Below, in pieces: positions 52,676 through 61,725 of a stretch of 64,000 nucleotides of DNA. The stretch is taken from contig NZ_JAZGLW010000001.1 in the NCBI RefSeq assembly GCF_036409155.1, forward strand, positions 1,674,001-1,738,000, given 5' to 3'. The notes beneath the pieces are model-generated. The model had not been told where the DNA came from. It saw nothing but the letters and a program-made list of their open reading frames with translations, and ran no database searches. Within the stretch, counting starts at the first letter, position 1; each line of letters starts with the position of its first letter. The position numbers and the translations under genes were made by a program. The stretch comes from Mycobacterium sp. 050128. GTDB taxonomy: Bacteria; Actinomycetota; Actinomycetes; Mycobacteriales; Mycobacteriaceae.

Positions 52676-53440
52676 TCAGATGGGCAGCTTGCGGAAGATG
52701 GGCCGCGGGATATGTCGCAACACCATCATCACGTACTTGAATGCTGCTGGCGCCCAAACCAATTCCTTACCTTTTGCGGACGCGGTCACCGCGAGGTTGG
52801 CGACGTACTCCTTGTCGACGGTCAGCGGCGCTTCCTTGACGTGCGCGCTCATCCGGGTACGTACCTGGCCGGGGCGGATCACCAGAACGTGAACCCCGTA
52901 CTCGCGCAACGCCTCTCCGAGGCCGAGATAGAAACCGTCCAGGCCGGCCTTGGTGGAGCCGTAGACGAAGTTGGAGCGCCGCACCCGCTCCCCGGCGGCC
53001 GAACTCATCGCGATGATCTGACCGAATCCCTGAGCGCGCATCTTCTCGCCCAGTAGCACACCCACCGAAACCGCCGCCGTGTAATTGATCTCGGCGGCAA
53101 GCACGGCCTTGTGCTGGTTCTGCCACAGCTCTTCGGCGTCGCCCAGGATGCCGAACGCGACGATGGCCACGTCGACGTCGCCGGCCGCGAAGGCCGCGTC
53201 GATCATCTTGGGGTGGCTGTCGGGGTCGGTGGCCTCGAAGTCGATCAGCTCGACCGAGCGCGCACCGGCGGCCTTCATCTGCGCGACGGCGTCGTCACGT
53301 CCGGGGTCACCGGGCATGGCGGCCAACAGGATTCGCGCGTGCGCGTTCTTCAGGTAGCGCGCGCAGATCGCGAGCCCGATCTCGGAGGTGCCGCCCAGCA
53401 ATAAGATTGCCTGCGGGTTTCCCACGGCATCAAGAACCAT
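52676..53440 (-). CDS. dprE2: Decaprenylphosphoryl-2-keto-ribose reductase DprE2
   Basis: 254 residues, equal to the M. tuberculosis protein. It reduces decaprenyl-phospho-2-keto-arabinose with NADH, completing the ribose-to-arabinose epimerisation begun by DprE1. The Rossmann motif is [13 protein letters not shown] near residue 13, the catalytic Ser lies in [10 protein letters not shown] near 145, and the YxxxK pair is in YGSTKAG near 159. [10 protein letters not shown] follows as in short-chain dehydrogenases. It starts 10 bp after dprE1 and is followed after 2 bp by aftA. Confidence 0.95.
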   Translation of the reverse strand: MVLDAVGNPQAILLLGGTSEIGLAICARYLKNAHARILLAAMPGDPGRDDAVAQMKAAGARSVELIDFEATDPDSHPKMIDAAFAAGDVDVAIVAFGILGDAEELWQNQHKAVLAAEINYTAAVSVGVLLGEKMRAQGFGQIIAMSSAAGERVRRSNFVYGSTKAGLDGFYLGLGEALREYGVHVLVIRPGQVRTRMSAHVKEAPLTVDKEYVANLAVTASAKGKELVWAPAAFKYVMMVLRHIPRPIFRKLPI

Positions 53441-53450
53441 TGCGCACCAT

Positions 53451-54845
53451 CTAGAGCAGCTCCAAACGTCGGGCCATGTCGGAGGCGAAGACCCGCAGCG
53501 GGTCGGCCTTGCGGCGCACGGCGATCCACTCGTCGATGCGCGGATACATGGCGTGGAAGGTTTCGGCAGTGGTGCGCGAGTCCTTGGCGGTATAGACCCG
53601 TCCGCCGAATTCGAGTACCCGGCGGTCGAGTTCGTTGAGGAACTCGTTGATCCCGGGCTTGTTGGGGAAGTCCATCGCGACGTTCCAGCCGGCCATCGGG
53701 AAACTCAGCGGCGCGCGATTGCCCGGGCCGAACAGCTTGAACACGTTGAGCGCCGAGTAATGCCCCTGGGTCTGGATCCAGCGGATGATGGTCTTGAATT
53801 CGGCAAGAGCATCCGGCGGCACCAGGAACTGATGCTGAGCGAAACCCGTTGGCCCGTAAGCGTTATTCCAGCCGCTGACCAGGTCGAGCATGTGGTAGAA
53901 CTGCGACAGATTCTGGATCTTGCCGGTGTAGTTTCCGCCCAGCCGGTAATACGTCTCGCCGATCGCCATGAACGACAGTTTGTTCATGGCGCTGATCGGA
54001 AACAGGTTCGGCACCGTCAACAGGTGTGGTGCATCGAATTTCAGCGGATTCTTGGCGAGCTTCTTTGGCAGCTGATCCAGCTTGGCGAGGCTGCCCCGGC
54101 TGACCGAGGCCCGGCCGAGCTTGGGCGGCGGGCTGATCAAATCGAACCAGGCGCTGGAGTAGGTGTAGCGACTTTCGCTGCCGTCGACGTGCACGGCGAC
54201 CGTCTCGTCGAGGTCCTTGGTGGCCACGCCGTCGGCGATGAAGTACGCCGTCTCGGTCGGGGTCATCGCGATCGTGGCGCGCAACACGATTCCGGTCAGG
54301 CCGTTGCCCCCGACGGTCGCCCAGAACAACTCGGACTCCGGGCCCTCGGGGGTGATCGTGTGCACCGAGCCGTCGGCCATCAGCAGGTCCATCGACCGCA
54401 CATGGCTGCCGAAGCTGCCCGCGCTGTGGTGGTTCTTGCCGTGGATGTCCGACGCGATCGCGCCGCCGACGGTGACTTGGCGGGTTCCCGGCAACACCGG
54501 GACCCACAGCCCGAACGGCAGCGCCGCCTTCATCAGTTGGTCCAGGCTGACACCGGCGTCGGCATCGACCAATCGGGTGTCGGCGCTGATCGAGTGGATG
54601 CGGTTGAGCACCGTCATGTCGATTACCAGGCCGCCGCCGTTTTGCGCGTTGTCGCCGTAGGAGCGCCCCAGCCCGCGCGCGATCACGCCCCTCCCGTTTT
54701 GGAGGCCGCCGGAGTCGGCGACCCGGGCCACTGCCTTGGCGATCACCTCGGGATCGGGCGTCGACAGCACGTGCGCCACCGACGGCGCGGTGCGGCCAAA
54801 GCCCATCAGCCGGGTCGGGGTGGTCGGGAAGTCGGCGCTCAACAT
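53451..54845 (-). CDS. dprE1: Decaprenylphosphoryl-beta-D-ribose oxidase DprE1
   Basis: 464 residues. It oxidises decaprenyl-phospho-ribose at C2 using [23 protein letters not shown] near residue 60 and [21 protein letters not shown] near 122 are the FAD-binding segments. [20 protein letters not shown] near 365 and the C-terminal ESA-like [17 protein letters not shown] complete the fold. At the place where M. tuberculosis has Cys387 (NICVDFP), this protein reads NVAMDFP, with Ala390 encoded at 53676-53678. Benzothiazinones bind that Cys covalently; an Ala there has been reported for naturally insensitive M. avium. The start at 54845 matches the known N-terminus (MLS). Confidence 0.96.
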   Translation of the reverse strand: MLSADFPTTPTRLMGFGRTAPSVAHVLSTPDPEVIAKAVARVADSGGLQNGRGVIARGLGRSYGDNAQNGGGLVIDMTVLNRIHSISADTRLVDADAGVSLDQLMKAALPFGLWVPVLPGTRQVTVGGAIASDIHGKNHHSAGSFGSHVRSMDLLMADGSVHTITPEGPESELFWATVGGNGLTGIVLRATIAMTPTETAYFIADGVATKDLDETVAVHVDGSESRYTYSSAWFDLISPPPKLGRASVSRGSLAKLDQLPKKLAKNPLKFDAPHLLTVPNLFPISAMNKLSFMAIGETYYRLGGNYTGKIQNLSQFYHMLDLVSGWNNAYGPTGFAQHQFLVPPDALAEFKTIIRWIQTQGHYSALNVFKLFGPGNRAPLSFPMAGWNVAMDFPNKPGINEFLNELDRRVLEFGGRVYTAKDSRTTAETFHAMYPRIDEWIAVRRKADPLRVFASDMARRLELL

Positions 54846-54877
54846 CGTCAAAGAGGGTACCGCTTGCGCGGGACGGC

Positions 54878-55300
54878 TCAGTGTATGCGGAAGATTACGA
54901 CTCGCTGCACGATGAAGTTGATCACCGTGGCAGTGCCCTGCGCGATCACGAATGCAACCACGGCCGCCCACCCGCTGTAGTGCATCAACACCAGACACAG
55001 ATGGTTGAGCCCGACCTGGACCGCGAAGGTGACGCCGTAGAGAATCATGACCGCGACGAAGCGCGCGGTGCTCGGCTCCGCCTGAAAGGTCCACCGGCGG
55101 TTGATCAGGTAGGCGGTAATGGTGCCCACCACGAAGCTGGTGGCCTTGGACACGTCGACCTGCACGCCCAGGACTTTCCACAGCAGCATGTAGAGGCTGA
55201 AGTCGACGACGGCAGCCAGCCCGCCCGTCGCCACGAAGCGCACGATCTGGGTGGTCAGACTCAGGCGCGCCGACGCGGTATCCGGCTCCGGGGGAAGCAT
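54878..55300 (-). CDS. GtrA-family small membrane protein, Rv3789-like
   Basis: 140 residues. Four helices: [60 protein letters not shown] and [21 protein letters not shown]. The GtrA signature N-R-x-W-T-F is visible (LINRRWTF). Rv3789 has been proposed as a decaprenyl-phospho-arabinose flippase and as an anchor that recruits AftA; both fit its position directly upstream of dprE1. It starts 39 bp after the Gre-like gene. Confidence 0.9.
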   Translation of the reverse strand: MLPPEPDTASARLSLTTQIVRFVATGGLAAVVDFSLYMLLWKVLGVQVDVSKATSFVVGTITAYLINRRWTFQAEPSTARFVAVMILYGVTFAVQVGLNHLCLVLMHYSGWAAVVAFVIAQGTATVINFIVQRVVIFRIH

Positions 55301-55339
55301 TGGGGGAGTTTATCGGGGTCGTGCGCGCCCCAGCGGCAG

Positions 55340-55819
55340 CTACTTGGGCAGCTTCACCGAGATCAGTTCGACCTGGCTTTCGCCCTGCGGGGTCGAGTAC
55401 GTGACCTTGTCGCCCGCCTTGTGCCCCAGCAGGGCCAGCGCCAACGGGCTGTGCGACGTCAACGTCTCGGCCTCGCGACCGACGGGGGTCTCCTCAACGA
55501 TCGAGATGACGTGCATCGTGACGACCTCGCCGTCGGCGAATTTCAGGGTCAACTCGGTGCCGCCGGGCAGCGCCTCGTCCTCGTCGGAGTGCGACGGCCC
55601 GGTCCGCAGCCGCCGGTCCAGCTCGTTGATCCGGTCGCCGAGGACAACGAGTTCCTCGGCCCGCTGGATGGCCTCGGCCGCGTCGCCGTGATCGCCGATC
55701 ATCCCGCGGTCGTCCTTGACCTCGGCCTCGAGGGCGTCGCGCCGCTGCCGCAGCCGGTCCAGTTCCGCGGCGAGGTTCTCCCGCGCCGCATCCGCCACTG
55801 ATTGGACTTTTTTACTCAC
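55340..55819 (-). CDS. Gre-factor homologue, Rv3788-like
   Basis: 159 residues from GTG ([15 protein letters not shown]); an open frame extends upstream to 55912. The N-terminal coiled coil ([20 protein letters not shown], then [22 protein letters not shown]) leads to a C-terminal FKBP-like domain ([40 protein letters not shown]), as in GreA. The tip region carries acidic residues ([16 protein letters not shown]) but Rv3788 is reported to inhibit RNA polymerase through the secondary channel rather than to stimulate transcript cleavage. It heads the gtrA-dprE1-dprE2-aftA-embC run. Confidence 0.9.
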   Translation of the reverse strand: MSKKVQSVADAARENLAAELDRLRQRRDALEAEVKDDRGMIGDHGDAAEAIQRAEELVVLGDRINELDRRLRTGPSHSDEDEALPGGTELTLKFADGEVVTMHVISIVEETPVGREAETLTSHSPLALALLGHKAGDKVTYSTPQGESQVELISVKLPK

Positions 55820-56008
55820 GTCCGTCGACCTTCCGCGGCGCCCGTCTCTGTCACGAGGCGCACTAATTTGCCTGGTGGTGAATTTGTGGTGCTTCAGTGT
55901 TGCACCACACAAACCCGGCCGCCACCCTTATTCGGCGAGCGGTTGTCATCGGTTATACACGCGCGTCACGACCCGGCGGCGGCACATTTCGCACCGCCGG
56001 GCAGCGGA

Positions 56009-57133
56009 TTACTGGTGTGAGTCGGTGTTCGGGACCAGCGAGGTTTCTGGCTCGTCGTAGTCAAAGGTCTCGCCGCGCAGCGCGTCGAAGATCGCCTTGC
56101 CCTGCGACACGAGTCCACTGGCCACCTGGCTGAGCCCGTCCGCACCGTTGAGCACGGTGAGATTCGCGCCGGCGAGCCCCGCGGCCGCGCGCTCCACGAT
56201 GTCGGGCAACTGGTCGATCAGCGCCTTGTCCAAGGCCACCCGGTTGTGCGATGCCGCCGCCTCGGCCAGGATCTTCATCTTCTCGGCATCGGCGACAGCC
56301 AGGATCCGGACGCGTTCGGCCTCGGCCTCCGCGGGCTTGACCACCTCGGCGACCAATTCCTGCTGGCGTAGCTCGGCGGCGCGCTGGGCCAATTCGGTGC
56401 GCATCGCCAGCACCTCGCGCTGAGCCTCGGCCTCGGCCAGCGGGCCGGCTTGGGCGGCCTCGGCCTGAGCCTTGTCGACCTCGGCCTTGTACTGCGCCTT
56501 GACAACGGCGGTCTGACGGGCGAATTCGGCTTGCTGGCGCTGCGATTCCTGTTCGGCCTCCGCGGCCTTCTGATTCGCCTGGGCCTGGGCGATCTGCGCC
56601 ATCTGCTGGATGGCGGCGTTGTGCGGTGCCGACATCGCGTTGATGTAGCCCAGGCCGTCGTCGTCGATGGACTGGATCTGTAGCGCGTCGACGGTCAGGC
56701 CGATCCGGGCCATCTCCTCCTTGGAACCGTCGAGGACCTCGGTGGCCAGCTTCTGACGTTCCCGGATGATCTGCTCGACGGTCATCGACCCGATGATCGA
56801 GCGCAGGTGACCGGCGAAGATCCGGCCGGTGAGTACCGACATCTGGTCTTGCTCGGACAGGAATCGCTGCGCGGCACTGATGATGCTTTCGGTGTCGTTG
56901 CCGACCTTGAAGGCGATCACCGCCCGCACGTTGAGAGTGATGCCCTGCTGAGTGACGCATTTTTCGCCGACCTCGGACTCGCACATGGCCAGCGTCAGGA
57001 ATCGGGCCTTACGAAAGAACGGGACGACGAATGCGCCGTGACCGGTCACCACCCGGAAGGGCGCATCGCCCTTGGCTTTGGCGCCGGATATCAGCATCGC
57101 CTCGTCCGGCGCGGGCACTTTGTAACCGAGCAT
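56009..57133 (-). CDS. Flotillin-like SPFH/band-7 protein
   Basis: 374 residues. The N-terminus is short and hydrophilic (MLGYKVPAPDEAML). The SPFH domain runs about 5-170 (FRKARFLTLAMCESEVGEKCVTQQGITLNVRAVIAFKVG, ILAGRIFAGHLRSIIGSM-like stretch, RIGLTVDALQIQSIDDD). A long Glu/Ala/Gln-rich coiled coil follows (about 190-300), typical of flotillins, and then a Gly/Ala-rich oligomerisation tail. Flotillins organise membrane microdomains and are usually encoded with NfeD. The gene before it on this strand, 59 bp away, is a mini-NfeD. Confidence 0.88.
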   Translation of the reverse strand: MLGYKVPAPDEAMLISGAKAKGDAPFRVVTGHGAFVVPFFRKARFLTLAMCESEVGEKCVTQQGITLNVRAVIAFKVGNDTESIISAAQRFLSEQDQMSVLTGRIFAGHLRSIIGSMTVEQIIRERQKLATEVLDGSKEEMARIGLTVDALQIQSIDDDGLGYINAMSAPHNAAIQQMAQIAQAQANQKAAEAEQESQRQQAEFARQTAVVKAQYKAEVDKAQAEAAQAGPLAEAEAQREVLAMRTELAQRAAELRQQELVAEVVKPAEAEAERVRILAVADAEKMKILAEAAASHNRVALDKALIDQLPDIVERAAAGLAGANLTVLNGADGLSQVASGLVSQGKAIFDALRGETFDYDEPETSLVPNTDSHQ

Positions 57134-57192
57134 GTCATGGACTCCTTGAGTATTCGCTGTTGTGTATCAGGGGATTTCGCTCGTCGCTGGGG

Positions 57193-57438
57193 TCAACTGA
57201 GGTCCTGCTGGGCTGGTTCCCAAGGCTCGACCACCACCGTCCGTCCGCCGCGGATCTCCACCACCAGGACCTTGCTGCCCTTCGGTAGTGGGTCGTCGGA
57301 CCAGGCCAGGAAGGTCTCCTTCGACCCCCGCACGGTCACCAACACCTCGCCGGGGCCGCGGTCGCCGCGGGTTGCCACGACCAGCTTGCCCACACAGCCG
57401 ATTGCCAAGGCGTCGCTCACGATCGCATATTCCTCCAT
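57193..57438 (-). CDS. Truncated NfeD-like OB-fold protein
   Basis: 81 residues starting MEEYAIVSDALAIGCVGK; an upstream ATG in the same frame (57516) is less likely. The OB fold is recognisable from GKLVVATRGDRGPGEVLVTVRG, LPKGSKVLVVEIRGGRTVVVEPW. Standard NfeD proteins have several membrane helices (and often a protease domain) before this fold; none is present here, so only the soluble domain remains. The pair with the flotillin gene is the usual SPFH-NfeD operon arrangement. Confidence 0.75.
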   Translation of the reverse strand: MEEYAIVSDALAIGCVGKLVVATRGDRGPGEVLVTVRGSKETFLAWSDDPLPKGSKVLVVEIRGGRTVVVEPWEPAQQDLS

Positions 57439-57742
57439 CGACGGGTTCCAGCGTCGAGTTTCGGCACGTTTGCCGCAAGGATAGACGCCGGCATCGCACT
57501 GTCGAATCGGGTGCATTCCAGTCCTTTCGTGGCATGCCGCAGCCCTACTAAATCGGCTGTTTTTCAGGGCTTTTCCTGTCAGAACAGCGTCTGGCCGAGG
57601 CCTTGGCGGATTCTCGAAGGATCCTTGGCGCGTCCAGCTCGGCGGTGGTCCTGCCAGGGCTCCAAGGATTCATTCAGGGCGATGACCGAGCCTTTTCTCA
57701 CGCACCTCAATCGCTACGCGCAGATGAGCAAAGGAGCCCATC
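57439..57742. promoter_or_regulatory. Divergent region between the flotillin operon and the C39-like gene
   Basis: 304 bp without a convincing gene. AAGGATCCTT at 57617-57626 is a 10-bp palindrome, and ATCCTTGG (57621-57628) pairs with CCAAGGAT (57662-57669) across 33 bases. These may mark a regulator site or leader structure for the rightward gene, whose ribosome site is AAAGGAG near 57730. Confidence 0.45.
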
Positions 57743-58465
57743 ATGACCACCGCCAAGCTGGCCGGAAAGGCCACTCGGACTGCCGGTCTCGCGATCATCG
57801 CCTTCTTTCTGAGCCTCGCGTTCGCGACGGGGTTGGCGCACGCCGACGACATCACCACCGGTGGGATGTACGGCGACCCGACCGCGGCCGCCGCGTTCTG
57901 GAAGCCCCAGACTTACGACGACTGCGCGTTGATGGCCGCCGCCGATGTGATCGGCGAGGTGACCGGCCGGCCGGTCTCGGAGCAGGAGATCATCGCGCTG
58001 GCCCAGAAGCTGCCGAGCCAGAGCCACCCGGGGTCGATCTACACCGTGCCCAAGAACCCCAGCGACCCGAACAGCGGCCAGGGCACCAGCCCGGACGACC
58101 TCCCGTTACTGCTGGCGCACTACGGCGTCACCGCCAGGTTGACCAACACCAGCGACGCGCCCACAACGGGCCTGTCCAGCGGCATGCCCGCCCTCAAGCA
58201 GTACCTGTCCAGCGGTCGCAAGGTGATCGTCGAGGTGAACGGCGAGATGATCTGGGGCCAGCCGGTGGATGCCAAGGACCGCAACGGCCAGCCCACCTCC
58301 GACCACGCGGTCGTGGTCACCGGGATCGACGTCGTCAACTCCCAAGTGCACATGAACGACAGTGGCGCCGACGACGGCGCGAACGAGACGGTGTCCCTGG
58401 ACCTGTTCACCAGGGCGTGGGCCACCAGCGATGACGAGATGATCGTCACCGACGCAGCCCGCTAG
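57743..58465 (+). CDS. Secreted C39-like cysteine peptidase family protein
   Basis: 240 residues with a signal peptide ending near LAHADDITTGG. A papain-like C39_2 layout is seen: Cys in YDDCALMAAADVIGEVTG near residue 60, His in TSDHAVVVTGIDVV near 190, and an Asn/Asp in VHMNDSGADDG near 205. The order Cys-His-Asn/Asp and the surrounding sequences fit. It may cut peptides or bind them outside the cell; substrates are unknown. Its 3' end overlaps the ABC permease gene by 4 bp on the other strand. Confidence 0.8.
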   Translation: MTTAKLAGKATRTAGLAIIAFFLSLAFATGLAHADDITTGGMYGDPTAAAAFWKPQTYDDCALMAAADVIGEVTGRPVSEQEIIALAQKLPSQSHPGSIYTVPKNPSDPNSGQGTSPDDLPLLLAHYGVTARLTNTSDAPTTGLSSGMPALKQYLSSGRKVIVEVNGEMIWGQPVDAKDRNGQPTSDHAVVVTGIDVVNSQVHMNDSGADDGANETVSLDLFTRAWATSDDEMIVTDAAR

Positions 58466-59292
58466 ACCCAGTACGGCACCCGGGCGCGGTATTGCCGCAT
58501 CGCGAATGCCGCCAGCAGCCAGCCGACGACGGTGAGGACCAGCACCACCGCCCAGTGCCGCATCTCCTGGTGGGCGCCCAGCAACGGCGCCCGCACGATG
58601 TCGAGGTAGTGCAGCAGCGGGTTGAGTTCGACGATCTTGGCCCAGTTGCCCGCGCCCTGCTGGCGCAAGGTGTCGTCGTTCCAGATGATCGGCGTCATGA
58701 AGAACAGCAGCTGGACGATCGAAAACAGCAGGGGACCGATGTCGCGGTAGCGGGTCGCCAGGATGCCGAAGCACAGCGACACCCAGATGCAATTGAGCAC
58801 GATCAGCGCCAACGCCGGAATCACCGACAGGTCGGCCCACGACCACGGCTTGGGATAGATCATCGCGACGACGACATAGATGACGATGTTGTGGCCGAAC
58901 AGGATCATCTGTCGCCACACCAGCCGATAGACGTGCACGCTCAACGGCGTCGGCAACTGCTTGATCAGACCTTCGTTGGCGACGAACACGTCGGCGCCTT
59001 CCAGGATGGCGGCATTGATCAGATTCCAGATGATCAGGCCCAGAGTCACATACGGCAGATGCTTGGCCAGTTCGAGGTGGAACAGCTTCGAATACAGCCC
59101 GCCCATCGCGACGGCCGTCGTCCCGGTGGCGATCGTGATCCAGAACGGGCCCAGCACCGAGCGGCGGTAACGCTGCTTGATGTCCTGCCAGCCCAGGTGT
59201 AGCCACAGCTCACGACGGCGAAATCCGTCGACCAGATCGTTGCGGGCCCGGGTGAAGGTCCGCGACTGGGCGGCGGCGTCGATGAATGTCAC
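58462..59292 (-). CDS. ABC-2 type permease for galactan export, Rv3783-like (Wzm)
   Basis: 276 residues. The amphipathic N-terminus RRRELWLHLGWQDIKQRYRRSVLGPFW is typical of polysaccharide-exporting ABC-2 permeases. Six hydrophobic segments follow, including GTTAVAMGGLYSKLF, MILFGHNIVIYVVVAMIY, LALIVLNCIWVSLCFGIL and LLFFMTPIIWN. With the ATPase gene 1.0 kb upstream on the same strand it probably carries lipid-linked galactan across the membrane. Its start overlaps the glfT1 stop (4 bases). Confidence 0.92.
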   Translation of the reverse strand: MTFIDAAAQSRTFTRARNDLVDGFRRRELWLHLGWQDIKQRYRRSVLGPFWITIATGTTAVAMGGLYSKLFHLELAKHLPYVTLGLIIWNLINAAILEGADVFVANEGLIKQLPTPLSVHVYRLVWRQMILFGHNIVIYVVVAMIYPKPWSWADLSVIPALALIVLNCIWVSLCFGILATRYRDIGPLLFSIVQLLFFMTPIIWNDDTLRQQGAGNWAKIVELNPLLHYLDIVRAPLLGAHQEMRHWAVVLVLTVVGWLLAAFAMRQYRARVPYWV

Positions 59293-60317
59293 GGGGTTCC
59301 TCCAGATCCGGATGGTGGCGACCCGGTTCGCCCGGCTGCGCCGCGCTCCCGGTCGCCACTGGGTTCCGATGGTGGCGACCCGCTTCGCCCGGCTGCGCCG
59401 CGCTCCCGGTCGCCACTGGGCTTGCCGAACTGCTCACGACGTCCCAAGCGGCGCAACCGAATCCATTCCAGCAGACCCTTGGGATCGCGACGCGATATCA
59501 GGAAGAACCAGCCGAACCGAACCCACTCCTGCACCAGCAGCTTGCGTAGACCCGGCTGGGACAACAGATAGCCGCGGTTGCGGTAGGTGTAGAACCGCTT
59601 GGTCGCGTTGTCGGGATACTGCGTGTGCATCCGGCCGCCCAGGATCGGGCGGAACTCGTCGGATCCGCAGGGGTGCAGGTAAATCGCGTCCAGGCAGGTC
59701 CCGAACGGCAGGCCCGAACGCACCAGCCGGCGATGCAGCTCCACTTCGTCGCCCCGGATGAACAGCCGCATGTCCGGGACGCCGACGGCGTCCAGGGTGG
59801 ACGCCCGGAACAACGCGCCGTTGAACAGCGATGCGATCCCGGGCAGCAGATCCTGTCCCGTTTCGGTGCGCAATTCGCTTGCGCGCCTGCGCCATACCAG
59901 GCCGCGCCGCAATGGGAATGCCAGCCGCTCCGGGTCGTCGGAGTTGCAGACCATCGGTGAAACCTCGGCCAGGCCGTGCTTTTCGGCGCAGGCCAGCAGC
60001 GTGGCCAGTACCTGCGAATCCTGTGGACGTCCGTCGTCGTCGGCCAGCCATACCCAACCGGCGCCCTGTGCCAGCGCGTGCAGCATGCCCAGCGCGAAAC
60101 CGCCTGCGCCGCCCAGGTTTCGGCGCGACGCCAGGTAAGTCGTCGAAATGGGTTGGGCGGCAACAAGATCGCGGACCTGGGCATCCGACCCGCCGTCATT
60201 GTCGACGACGATCAGGTGATCGGGCAGCCGGGACTGCGCGCTGAGCATGCCCAGCGACTTGGCGAGTTCCTGCGCACGCCGGTGGGTGACCACGACGGCG
60301 AAGATGGATTCACTCAT
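59289..60317 (-). CDS. glfT1: Galactofuranosyltransferase GlfT1
   Basis: 342 residues, longer than the 304 or so of the M. tuberculosis enzyme. The start MSESIFAVVVTHRRAQEL overlaps the ABC ATPase stop by 8 bases. A GT2 fold is seen from residue 5: DNDGGSDAQVRDLVAAQ, RNLGGAGGFALGML, and WVWLADDDGRPQD near 88 with the DxD. LYHP-type acceptor motif reads AIYLHPCGSDEF near 213. It adds the first two galactofuranose units to the lipid-linked rhamnose primer. The last 40 residues (GDRERGAAGRSGSPPSEPS, repeated) come from a 57-bp duplicated element and are not part of the enzyme fold. Confidence 0.92.
   Translation of the reverse strand: MSESIFAVVVTHRRAQELAKSLGMLSAQSRLPDHLIVVDNDGGSDAQVRDLVAAQPISTTYLASRRNLGGAGGFALGMLHALAQGAGWVWLADDDGRPQDSQVLATLLACAEKHGLAEVSPMVCNSDDPERLAFPLRRGLVWRRRASELRTETGQDLLPGIASLFNGALFRASTLDAVGVPDMRLFIRGDEVELHRRLVRSGLPFGTCLDAIYLHPCGSDEFRPILGGRMHTQYPDNATKRFYTYRNRGYLLSQPGLRKLLVQEWVRFGWFFLISRRDPKGLLEWIRLRRLGRREQFGKPSGDRERGAAGRSGSPPSEPSGDRERGAAGRTGSPPSGSGGTP
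59311..59420. repeat. Tandem 57-bp element at the glfT1 3' end
   Basis: Two near-identical copies start at 59311 and 59368. Each contains GTGGCGACC and, about 30 bases on, GGTCGCCAC, so each copy can form a 9-bp stem hairpin. It encodes the extra Gly-Asp-Arg-Glu-Arg-rich tail of GlfT1. Confidence 0.82.
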
Positions 60318-61158
60318 CCCCGGAAGCGCTTTGCGCCAGCGGCTTTTCGGCCTGGATCTGCAACCGGGTCTCTTCCAGCACCTCGCGGACGTGCCGGGCG
60401 GCGTCCTCACCCTCGTAGGCGCGCACCACGTCTTCGATGCCGCCGGTTTGGCGGATGATGCCGTGGTCGATCCACATCGCGGTCTTGCACAGCCGGGCCA
60501 GGAATTCGTTGGAATGGCTTGCGAAAACCAGTATTCCGGAACGCTCCACCAGACCCTGCAAGCGCGACTGCGCCTTCTTCATGAAGTCGGCGTCGACGGC
60601 GCCGATACCCTCGTCGAGCAGCAGGATCTCGGGGTCGATGCTGGTGACCACGCCCATCGCCAGCCGAACCCGCATCCCGGTGGAATACGTGCGCAGCGGC
60701 ATCGACAGGTAATCCCCGAGCTCGGTGAACTCGGCGATCTCATCGACCTTGGCCAGCATCTGCTTTCGGGTCTGCCCCAGAAACAGTCCGCGGATGATGA
60801 TGTTCTCGTAGCCGGAGATCTCGGGGTCCATCCCGACGCCGAGGTCGAACACCGGGGCGACCCGACCGGTGACCCTAGCCCAGCCCCGAGTGGGTTCGTA
60901 GATGCCCGAAAGTAGGCGCAGCAGAGTCGATTTCCCGGCTCCGTTGTGGCCGACCAGGCCGACGCGGTCGCCCAGCTCGAGCGACATGGTGATGTCGCGC
61001 AACGCTTCGACGACGACGACGTTGGAGTTGTTGCGACCGATCGAGCCGCCGGCCTTGCCGAGGAAGGCCTTCTTCAACGATCGCGACTTGGCGTCGAAGA
61101 TGGGGAACTCCACCCACGCGTTACTGGTCTCGATATGCGGACCGCGAGGACCTGACAC
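60310..61158 (-). CDS. ABC transporter ATPase for galactan export, Rv3781-like (Wzt)
   Basis: 282 residues (M. tuberculosis about 273). Walker A GHNGAGKSTLL near residue 69, signature YSTGMRVRLA near 157, Walker B EILLLDEGIGAVD near 176 and the switch His in FASHSNEFL near 210 are all present. The family-specific N-terminal strand is AWVEFPIFDAKSRSLKKAF. It pairs with the permease to export the lipid-linked galactan. The ATPase-glfT1-permease gene order ties priming to export. It starts 12 bp after bpa. Confidence 0.93.
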   Translation of the reverse strand: MSGPRGPHIETSNAWVEFPIFDAKSRSLKKAFLGKAGGSIGRNNSNVVVVEALRDITMSLELGDRVGLVGHNGAGKSTLLRLLSGIYEPTRGWARVTGRVAPVFDLGVGMDPEISGYENIIIRGLFLGQTRKQMLAKVDEIAEFTELGDYLSMPLRTYSTGMRVRLAMGVVTSIDPEILLLDEGIGAVDADFMKKAQSRLQGLVERSGILVFASHSNEFLARLCKTAMWIDHGIIRQTGGIEDVVRAYEGEDAARHVREVLEETRLQIQAEKPLAQSASGDE

Positions 61159-61170
61159 TGACGCCTGCTC

Positions 61171-61713
61171 TTACAGGTACTGCCCGGTGCCCGAGCCCGG
61201 ACCGTGGCGCCCGATGCCCGGGGGCAGCGCTCCCTGGCGCATCTGCTCGAGCTGCGCGCGGGCGGCCATCTGCTGGGCGAACAGTGCGGTCTGGATGCCG
61301 TGGAACAGCCCCTCCAGCCAGCCGACCAACTGGGCCTGCGCGATCCGCAATTCGGCGTCCGACGGATCTTCGTCCTCGTTGAACGGCAGGGTGAGGCGAT
61401 CGAGTTCCTCGCGAAGTTCCGGCGCGAGACCGTCTTCGAGCTCCCGGATGCTGGTGGCATGGATGTCGCGCAGCCGCTTGCGGCTGGCCTCGTCGAGCGG
61501 AGCCGCCCGCACCTCTTCGAGCAGTTGCTTGATCATCGTGCCGATGCGCATCACCTTGGCGGGCTGCTCGACAAGGTCGGTCAGGGAACGCTCGTCGGAA
61601 TCGTCGTCGTCGCCGGCATCGTGAAGCGCCATGATTCGCGGATCGACCCCGCCGATGATCTCGACGCCGTCGTCGCCCGAGCCGTCGTTGCCGTTAATCA
61701 ATCCGGTCACCAT
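61171..61713 (-). CDS. bpa: Bacterial proteasome activator Bpa (PafE)
   Basis: 180 residues. The family core AKVMRIGTMIKQLLEEVRAAPLDEA, ATSIRELEDGLAPELREELDRLTLPF and VGWLEGLFHGIQTALFAQQMAA is almost unchanged from M. tuberculosis Rv3780. The C-terminus is GQYL, the motif that docks into the 20S proteasome alpha ring and opens its gate without ATP. The N-terminal 45 residues are acidic and variable (DGSGDDGVEIIGG). It lies between the Rv3779-like gene and the exporter genes, all on one strand. Confidence 0.95.
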   Translation of the reverse strand: MVTGLINGNDGSGDDGVEIIGGVDPRIMALHDAGDDDDSDERSLTDLVEQPAKVMRIGTMIKQLLEEVRAAPLDEASRKRLRDIHATSIRELEDGLAPELREELDRLTLPFNEDEDPSDAELRIAQAQLVGWLEGLFHGIQTALFAQQMAARAQLEQMRQGALPPGIGRHGPGSGTGQYL

Positions 61714-61725
61714 CCTCTTGTACGT

